NCBI GenBank assembly: GCA_021203705.1
Contig: JAJQAR010000287.1
Location: 1 to 6,501 of the forward strand
Length of the DNA: 6,501 nt
Reading direction: 5' to 3'
DNA from: Prevotella sp.
GTDB lineage: Bacteria; Bacteroidota; Bacteroidia; Bacteroidales; Bacteroidaceae
Shown: positions 1 to 4,765 of the stretch, piece after piece
Numbering within the stretch: the first letter of the stretch is position 1
Layout: each line of letters begins with the position of its first letter
Notes under the pieces: generated by a model
What the model was told of the DNA's origin: nothing
The model's database searches: none
What the model saw: the letters and a program-made list of their open reading frames with translations, nothing else
Made by a program: the position numbers and the translations under genes

Positions 1-153
1 ATTTTAGAGTGTACGGAGATGAAGGCCAGCGGGCTTCCTGGAACGAGCCGTTACATAACGACGAAGAACCGCAAGAACACCCCCGACAGGTTGGAATTGA
101 AGAAATACAATCCAATCTTGAAGAAGATGACTGTACATAAGGAAATCAAATAA
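1..153 (+). CDS. rpmG: Ribosomal protein bL33 (5' end outside window)
   Basis: This is the C-terminal 50 residues of 50S subunit protein bL33, a small protein of the ribosome. Reading frame 1 begins [20 protein letters not shown] and continues through [19 protein letters not shown] to a TAA at 151-153, ending in VHKEIK. The [14 protein letters not shown] and LELKKYNP blocks are hallmarks of bL33. Only one Cys is visible (residue 4 of the fragment), so the four-Cys zinc ribbon found in some bL33 proteins is absent. Bacteroidota bL33 is usually about 62 residues, so I infer that roughly 12 N-terminal residues lie upstream of the window. rpmB normally precedes it in this phylum but is not visible here. 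The DUF4295 gene follows after 23 nt, so the two are probably co-transcribed and end at the terminator at 358-389. Confidence 0.95.
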   Translation: MLECTEMKASGLPGTSRYITTKNRKNTPDRLELKKYNPILKKMTVHKEIK

Positions 154-176
154 TAACAATTAAAAGACAATAAAAG

Positions 177-335
177 ATGGCAAAGAAAACCGTTGCAACC
201 CTCCACGAAGGTTCAAAGGATGGTCGCACATACACGAAGGTGATTAGAATGGTGAAGAGCCCTAAGACAGGGGCATACGTCTTTGACGAGAAGATGGTTC
301 CTAATGAGGCAGTGAAAGATTTCTTCAAGAGCTGA
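177..335 (+). CDS. DUF4295 family protein, probable ribosomal protein bL38
   Basis: This 52-residue basic protein begins MAKKTVATLHEGSKDGRTYT and ends in NEAVKDFFKS. It matches the DUF4295 family, which is found in Bacteroidota directly after rpmG. As I recall, cryo-EM of the Flavobacterium johnsoniae 70S ribosome revealed a Bacteroidota-specific large-subunit protein named bL38. I believe it belongs to this family, but I cannot confirm the match from sequence alone. The Lys-rich composition, the MAKK start shared with many ribosomal proteins, and the position behind rpmG all fit a ribosomal role. The leader (154-176) is A-rich with no Shine-Dalgarno site, as is normal for this phylum. The gene is followed 22 nt later by an intrinsic terminator, so it closes the ribosomal-protein operon. 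Confidence 0.88.
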   Translation: MAKKTVATLHEGSKDGRTYTKVIRMVKSPKTGAYVFDEKMVPNEAVKDFFKS

Positions 336-357
336 AAATAGTTTGAACACGATATAC

Positions 358-389
358 AAAGAGGTTGCAATGACTTTGCAACCTTTTTT
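358..389 (+). terminator. Intrinsic terminator of the rpmG/DUF4295 operon
   Basis: A perfect 8-bp inverted repeat, GGTTGCAA (363-370) and TTGCAACC (376-383), encloses a 5-nt loop TGACT and is followed directly by TTTTTT (384-389). The A-rich bases 358-360 and 362 can pair with the U tract and lengthen the stem. This is a textbook Rho-independent terminator. It separates the ribosomal-protein genes from ftsY. Confidence 0.9.
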
Positions 390-390
390 G

Positions 391-421
391 TTGTATATAT
401 GGTTACATTTTATTAATTTTG
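391..421 (+). promoter_or_regulatory. Probable Bacteroidota-type promoter of the ftsY operon
   Basis: TAATTTTG at 414-421 matches the TAnnTTTG -7 element used by the Bacteroidota primary sigma factor. A TTG at 391-393 lies 20 nt upstream, in the place expected for the -33 element. The promoter follows the U tract of the terminator immediately and points at ftsY, whose ATG is at 439. Transcription would then start only about 10-15 nt before the start codon. The motif match is seen in the sequence. The activity and start site are inferred. Confidence 0.6.
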
Positions 422-438
422 TGGCAAAATAAATATAT

Positions 439-1392
439 ATGGGATTATTCGGAATTTTCAACAAGCATAAGAAAGAGACACTCGATAAGGGATTAGAAAA
501 GACGAAACAGAGTGTATTCGCTAAACTGACGAGGGCTGTCGCAGGAAAATCAAAAGTTGACGATGATGTGTTGGATAATTTGGAGGAGGTGCTTATCACT
601 TCGGATGTAGGTGTGGAGACCACATTGAAGATTATCCACAGGATTGAGGACAGGGTAGCGCGCGACAAGTATGTTTCAGTGTCGGAGTTGAATGAGATAT
701 TGCGGGAAGAGATATCGTCGTTGTTGACTGAAAATAATACAGATGATAATGAGAATTGGGACTTGCCGTCAGACCACACACCATACGTAATACTTATAGT
801 TGGTGTGAATGGCGTGGGCAAGACCACAACAATAGGAAAACTCGCATACCAGTTTAAGAACGCCGGCAAGAAGGTGTATTTAGGAGCCGCCGATACATTC
901 CGTGCCGCCGCCGTGGAGCAGCTATGTATTTGGGGTGAGCGAGCCGGAGTGCCAGTTATAAAGCAGCAAATGGGTGCAGACCCGGCGAGTGTGGCATTCG
1001 ATACGCTCAGTTCCGCCAAGGCGAATAATGCCGATGTGGTGATTATTGACACGGCAGGCAGGTTGCACAACAAGGTAGGACTGATGAACGAGTTGAAGAA
1101 GATAAAGGACGTGATGAAGAAGGTGCTGCCGCAGGCTCCTGATGAGGTACTTTTGGTGCTTGACGGTTCAACAGGTCAGAATGCGTTTGAGCAGGCCAAG
1201 CAGTTTTCTGCCGTTACGCAGATCACCAGTCTTGCAATCACCAAACTTGACGGTACGGCAAAGGGCGGAGTAGTGATAGGCATTTCCGACCAGTTGAAGG
1301 TGCCTGTTAAGTACATCGGCCTTGGAGAAGGTATGGAAGACCTTCAGTTGTTCAACAGGAGACAATTCGTTGATTCGCTCTTTAAGGATTAG
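439..1392 (+). CDS. ftsY: Signal recognition particle receptor FtsY
   Basis: FtsY is the membrane-associated GTPase that docks ribosome/SRP complexes at the inner membrane for co-translational insertion of membrane proteins. The 317-residue product has an N domain (about 1-100) and an SRP-type G domain. Visible motifs are the P-loop GVNGVGKTT (122-130), DTFRAAA (152-158), DTAGR (204-208), TKLD (268-271) followed by GTAKGG, and GLGE (294-297). It starts MGLFGIFNKHKKETLDKGLE, a short basic amphipathic N terminus. The long acidic A domain of E. coli FtsY is missing, which is common outside the Enterobacteria. The ATG at 439 is the natural start: it follows the predicted promoter closely, and FtsY proteins lacking the A domain often begin MGLF. 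It heads the ftsY-rimO-HU-HU run, with rimO starting 22 nt after its stop. Confidence 0.97.
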   Translation: MGLFGIFNKHKKETLDKGLEKTKQSVFAKLTRAVAGKSKVDDDVLDNLEEVLITSDVGVETTLKIIHRIEDRVARDKYVSVSELNEILREEISSLLTENNTDDNENWDLPSDHTPYVILIVGVNGVGKTTTIGKLAYQFKNAGKKVYLGAADTFRAAAVEQLCIWGERAGVPVIKQQMGADPASVAFDTLSSAKANNADVVIIDTAGRLHNKVGLMNELKKIKDVMKKVLPQAPDEVLLVLDGSTGQNAFEQAKQFSAVTQITSLAITKLDGTAKGGVVIGISDQLKVPVKYIGLGEGMEDLQLFNRRQFVDSLFKD

Positions 1393-1414
1393 AAACCAAC
1401 ATTCCAAAAGGGCG

Positions 1415-2734
1415 ATGAAGAAAAATCAGATTGATTTTATTACGATGGGCTGTTCAAAAAATCTCGTTGACAGCGAGGTTCTTATGAAGCAGTTTGAGGA
1501 CAATGGCTATAAATGCACCCACGACAGTAAAAATCCGCAGGGGGAGATTGTGGTAATCAATACTTGCGGATTTATCGCAGATGCCAAGGAGGAGAGCATA
1601 AACACCATATTGGAATTTGCACAGGCAAAGGAGAACGGCAAGATACGAAAGCTGTTCGTTATGGGTTGCCTGTCGCAGAGATACAAGAAAGAGCTTGAGG
1701 AGGAGATACCGCAGGTTGACAAGTATTACGGCAAGTTTGATTTCAAGCAATTGTTAGCAGATTTAGGAAAGGCAGAAACAGTCAATAGCGGTTGTCAAAA
1801 TCCGCAGAACATCATAGGGAGACATCTCACCACACCGCACCATTATGCCTATATAAAGATCAGCGAGGGTTGCGACAGGCATTGCGCCTATTGTGCTATC
1901 CCGCTTATGACAGGTCATCATGTCAGTCGCCCGCAGGATGAGATTTTAGAAGAAGTAAGAAATCTTGTAGATTCGGGTGTTAAGGAATTTCAGATTATTG
2001 CACAGGAACTGACATATTATGGAATTGACATTGATGGCAAGCGGCATATAGCCGAGTTGGTGGCACGGATGGCGGATATTAAGGGCGTGAAATGGATACG
2101 TCTGCATTATGCCTATCCGACAGATTTCCCATTTGAGCTTCTTGACGTGATTAGGGAGAAGCCGAATGTATGTAAATATCTTGACATCGCCTTGCAGCAT
2201 ATCTCCGACAAGGTGCTCTATGCCATGAGGCGCAATATCACGAAAGAGGAGACATACAGACTTATAGAGCGCATCAGGGAGCGAGTTCCAGGCATTCATA
2301 TCCGCACCACGCTGATGGTAGGATATCCCAACGAGAGTGAGGAGGATTTCGAGGAGTTGATGGCGTTTACGAAGTGGGCAAGGTTTGAGCGTATGGGAGC
2401 TTTCGCCTATTCAGAGGAAGAAGGGACATACAGTGCCGATAACTTTGAGGATAATGTTAGTGATGAGGTGAAATGCAGTCGTTTGGATAAGCTTATGGCA
2501 CTTCAACAAGACATCAGTGCAGAGATTGCCGCAGCGAAAGTAGGGAAGGAGTTTCAAGTAGTAATCGACCGCAAGGAAGGCGATTATTATGTAGGCAGGA
2601 CAGAGTACAGTTCACCGGAGGTTGATCCGGAAGTGCTTATCCCCGTTGCTGGCAGGCGATTGCGAACAGGCAGTTTTTATGAAGTCAGGATTACCGGAGC
2701 AGAGGAATTTGACTTATATGGAGAAGTGATATAA
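1415..2734 (+). CDS. rimO: Ribosomal protein uS12 methylthiotransferase RimO
   Basis: RimO is a radical-SAM enzyme that adds a methylthio group to a conserved Asp of ribosomal protein uS12 near the decoding centre. The 439-residue product has three parts. An N-terminal UPF0004 domain carries three cluster-binding Cys: C13 in MGCSKNLVDSE, C51 in NTCGF and C85 in MGCLSQRY. A radical-SAM domain carries CDRHCAYC (C153, C157, C160). A C-terminal TRAM domain spans about 375-438. MGCSKNLVDSE favours RimO over the tRNA-modifying paralogue MiaB. The frame is open upstream to an ATG at 1322 inside ftsY. I chose the ATG at 1415 because it gives the standard RimO start (MKKNQIDFITMGCSK) and avoids overlap. 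All six catalytic Cys are intact. The next gene starts 12 nt after the stop, so it is almost certainly in the same transcript. Confidence 0.97.
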   Translation: MKKNQIDFITMGCSKNLVDSEVLMKQFEDNGYKCTHDSKNPQGEIVVINTCGFIADAKEESINTILEFAQAKENGKIRKLFVMGCLSQRYKKELEEEIPQVDKYYGKFDFKQLLADLGKAETVNSGCQNPQNIIGRHLTTPHHYAYIKISEGCDRHCAYCAIPLMTGHHVSRPQDEILEEVRNLVDSGVKEFQIIAQELTYYGIDIDGKRHIAELVARMADIKGVKWIRLHYAYPTDFPFELLDVIREKPNVCKYLDIALQHISDKVLYAMRRNITKEETYRLIERIRERVPGIHIRTTLMVGYPNESEEDFEELMAFTKWARFERMGAFAYSEEEGTYSADNFEDNVSDEVKCSRLDKLMALQQDISAEIAAAKVGKEFQVVIDRKEGDYYVGRTEYSSPEVDPEVLIPVAGRRLRTGSFYEVRITGAEEFDLYGEVI

Positions 2735-2746
2735 AAATCTGATACT

Positions 2747-3031
2747 ATGAATAACAAGAGTCTTATTTCCGAATTGTCACAGAGGATGGGCTATACCCAG
2801 GAGGACACGCAGAAGATGGTCAATACAGTTGTTGACGCACTGAAGAATGACTTTCGGAGTGAGAATGTCGTGTGGATTCCTAAGTTCGGCACTTTTGAGA
2901 TAAAAAAGCGACTGGAGCGAGTAGTTACCATACCGAGCACTAAAAAGCGGATGCTCGTACCACCGAAACTTGTGTTGACATTCAAGCCCGTTGCGGCAGT
3001 AAAGGAAAAACTAAAAGGCGGAGGGCAGTAG
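2747..3031 (+). CDS. HU/IHF-family DNA-binding protein (short, soluble)
   Basis: This 94-residue protein has the size and pattern of HU/IHF nucleoid proteins, which form dimers that bend DNA. The N-terminal helical dimerisation part covers about 1-40 (MNNKSLISELSQRMGYTQED). It is followed by the signature IPKFGTFEIKKR (44-55) and a beta-arm ending in a basic C terminus. The arm holds TIPSTKKRM with Pro at residue 63, where canonical HU has its DNA-intercalating Pro. The usual TG after that Pro is TK here. The product is clearly an HU paralogue, but it diverges enough that I do not call it hupA/B or IHF. It starts 12 nt after rimO, and its stop lies 1 nt before the ATG of the following HU-TM-LysM gene. 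This tight spacing suggests co-translation and possibly a heterodimer. Confidence 0.92.
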   Translation: MNNKSLISELSQRMGYTQEDTQKMVNTVVDALKNDFRSENVVWIPKFGTFEIKKRLERVVTIPSTKKRMLVPPKLVLTFKPVAAVKEKLKGGGQ

Positions 3032-3032
3032 G

Positions 3033-4109
3033 ATGAACAGGATTTCAATACAGGAAATAGCTTCCGCTCTTGTCAAGAAGCATGGTCTATCGGCGGGAGA
3101 TGCAGAGAAGTTTGTTACGGCACTTTTTGACGTGATCAATGACGGTCTGCATTACGATAAGATTGTTAAGATAAAGGGCTTAGGAACATTCAAGGTTATA
3201 GACGTGCGTGACAGGGAAAGCGTTAACGTGAATACAGGTGAGCGTTTTGTTATTGAGGGGCATGGAAAGATCACGTTCACACCCGATCCTGTTGTCCGTG
3301 ATTTGGTAAACAAGCCGTTTGCCCTGTTCAAGGAGGTGGAATTGAATGAAGGTGTAGACCTCAAAATGATGAGTTCGGTATCGGAAATAGAACTGAAAGA
3401 AGAAGAAAAGGCAGATGCCGAAAATACTGTTGAAGAAGTAAAAAATACTAAAAATCAAGATGTAACGCCAGTTATTGAAAATGATGAGGAAACCCAACAA
3501 GAGACGGTAGAAACTGAAACTGTGCCTGTTTCTGATGAGACTACAGAAAAAACGGAAGACGAGAAGGTTTCAGAATCTTCAGAACAAGAGGATGAGGAAG
3601 AAGAATTTTCATTTGATGACGAAGATGATGGCTGGTTCTCACGCCATAAAGTAGCCGTTATCGCCGTAATCGTTATTTTTGTTGTTTTGCTGTTGGGTGG
3701 AGGATATTATTTGTGGCATGAGCGTATGCAGGAAGAACAGGTTGCAAAACAGGATGTAGTGGCAGAAGTTATGACAGATACCGTATTAGCCAAAGATACA
3801 GCAAAAATCAAGGCAAAAAAGAATGAAAATGTGGAACAGACAGTAACGGAGGAAGATCCAAAAGTTAAAGAGGAAGAACTTCCCCGTCCGTTGAGGAATG
3901 CCATGGCGATAGTCAATACCGGAGCATACCGCATTGTGGGAACAGATATAACAATAACGGTAAATAAGGGAGATAATATAAGGCGAATTTCAAAACGCTA
4001 TTTTGGAGACGGCATGGAGAGTTATGTCATGGTGCATAACGGAGTTGCCGAGGTAGAGCCAGGTATGAAGTTGAAAATTCCGAAACTTGAGTACAAGAAA
4101 AAGAAATAA
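3033..4109 (+). CDS. Membrane-anchored HU-domain protein with C-terminal LysM-like domain
   Basis: This 358-residue protein combines modules rarely seen together. Residues 1-95 are an HU/IHF-like domain with the signature IKGLGTFKVIDVRDRE (47-62). Residues about 101-200 form a very acidic, low-complexity linker rich in Glu, Asp, Thr and Val. Residues about 207-228 are one strongly hydrophobic membrane helix, preceded by RHK. A second charged linker (229-290) follows. Residues about 299-351 resemble a LysM peptidoglycan-binding domain: YRIVGTDITITVNKGDNIRR, then ISKRYFGDG, VMVHNGV, and PGMKLKIP. The inferred topology places HU in the cytoplasm and LysM in the periplasm, which would link the nucleoid to the cell wall. 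In the DNA-binding arm the usual NPxTG is NVNTG, with Val66 replacing the intercalating Pro, so DNA bending may be altered. There is no signal peptide. HU-TM-SPOR proteins of Bacteroidota are a related known architecture. The cellular role is untested as far as I know. Confidence 0.9.
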   Translation: MNRISIQEIASALVKKHGLSAGDAEKFVTALFDVINDGLHYDKIVKIKGLGTFKVIDVRDRESVNVNTGERFVIEGHGKITFTPDPVVRDLVNKPFALFKEVELNEGVDLKMMSSVSEIELKEEEKADAENTVEEVKNTKNQDVTPVIENDEETQQETVETETVPVSDETTEKTEDEKVSESSEQEDEEEEFSFDDEDDGWFSRHKVAVIAVIVIFVVLLLGGGYYLWHERMQEEQVAKQDVVAEVMTDTVLAKDTAKIKAKKNENVEQTVTEEDPKVKEEELPRPLRNAMAIVNTGAYRIVGTDITITVNKGDNIRRISKRYFGDGMESYVMVHNGVAEVEPGMKLKIPKLEYKKKK

Positions 4110-4117
4110 GAAAATGA

Positions 4118-4729
4118 TTATTCTTCTTTATTAGGACTTGTAACGGCAGAGGAGCGCACCCTACTCAATGTCTCCGGTGTCATTTGCAGATAACTGGCGA
4201 TATACAGCAACGGAGCACGCAAAGCCACCTGCGGAGTAAGGCTACACATTCTCTGGTATCTGTCCTGTGCCGACTCGAAACGTACCAAGTCAGCATGTTT
4301 TTGCGAGATAATCAGCGACTCCTCAAGAATTTTGCGGTATAAAATTTGTATGTTCACATTGTGTAGAGCCACCCTTTCCAATTCCGCCTTCGGCATGGCA
4401 TATATCAACACCGGTTCCAAAGCCTCCACCTGCATTTGAGATGGTATCTCCTTGAACAGGCTTTCTATGCACATACAAATAGTGCCCTCAACAGCCAAAT
4501 ACTCCGTTACAGCCTTACCCTTCTTGAAATAAAACTGACGGACAAGGCCTTTCTCTATATAATAAATGTGTTTGCATGTTTCCCCCTCTTTCAATATCAC
4601 CTGACCTTTGGCAAATTTCATAGGTACTAATATGCTCTCAAGAATATCCAGTTCATCATGCGTCATGGTACTGTATTTTCTTGCAAGTTCACGTGCGATG
4701 TCTCGCGTGTTTTTCGCCATTTCTCTCAT
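4118..4729 (-). CDS. Crp/Fnr-family transcriptional regulator
   Basis: This 203-residue regulator has an N-terminal cyclic-nucleotide-binding-like beta-barrel (about 35-120, with KGQVILKEGE and IYYIEKGLVRQFY), a long dimerisation helix (about 122-150) and a C-terminal helix-turn-helix whose recognition part reads IASYLQMTPETLSRVRS (178-194). This matches the short Crp/Fnr proteins common in Bacteroidota, which end soon after the recognition helix. The phosphate-binding Arg-Ser of E. coli CRP is not present: the equivalent stretch is IPSQMQVEAL. The Fnr-type Cys cluster is also missing. The effector is therefore unknown and probably not cAMP bound in the classical way. Two starts are possible, Met1 at 4729 and Met4 at 4720. 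Both lie behind a purine-rich stretch, and I keep the longer. The gene follows lepA by 36 nt and may share its transcript. Its target genes cannot be read from the window. Confidence 0.9.
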   Translation of the reverse strand: MREMAKNTRDIARELARKYSTMTHDELDILESILVPMKFAKGQVILKEGETCKHIYYIEKGLVRQFYFKKGKAVTEYLAVEGTICMCIESLFKEIPSQMQVEALEPVLIYAMPKAELERVALHNVNIQILYRKILEESLIISQKHADLVRFESAQDRYQRMCSLTPQVALRAPLLYIASYLQMTPETLSRVRSSAVTSPNKEE

Positions 4730-4765
4730 ATCTTCTTCCTCTTTATTTAAGTTGTGGAATAACGA

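Noticed and set aside
213..1073. Long minus-strand open frame of 286 codons opposite the DUF4295 gene and ftsY
   Set aside because: It is antisense to ftsY, which has all its GTPase motifs, and it crosses the terminator and promoter region. Its translation is Ser/Thr/Leu-rich with no recognisable domain, as expected of a shadow frame.
1322..1414. Upstream extension of rimO starting at the ATG at 1322
   Set aside because: It would overlap the end of ftsY by 71 nt and adds residues unlike any RimO N terminus. The ATG at 1415 gives the standard start.
3360..3640. Possible tandem repeat or foreign insert in the A/G-rich segment of the HU-TM-LysM gene
   Set aside because: The bias comes from an acidic Glu/Asp-rich linker in frame. 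I see no regular repeat unit, and the linker runs smoothly between the HU domain and the membrane helix.
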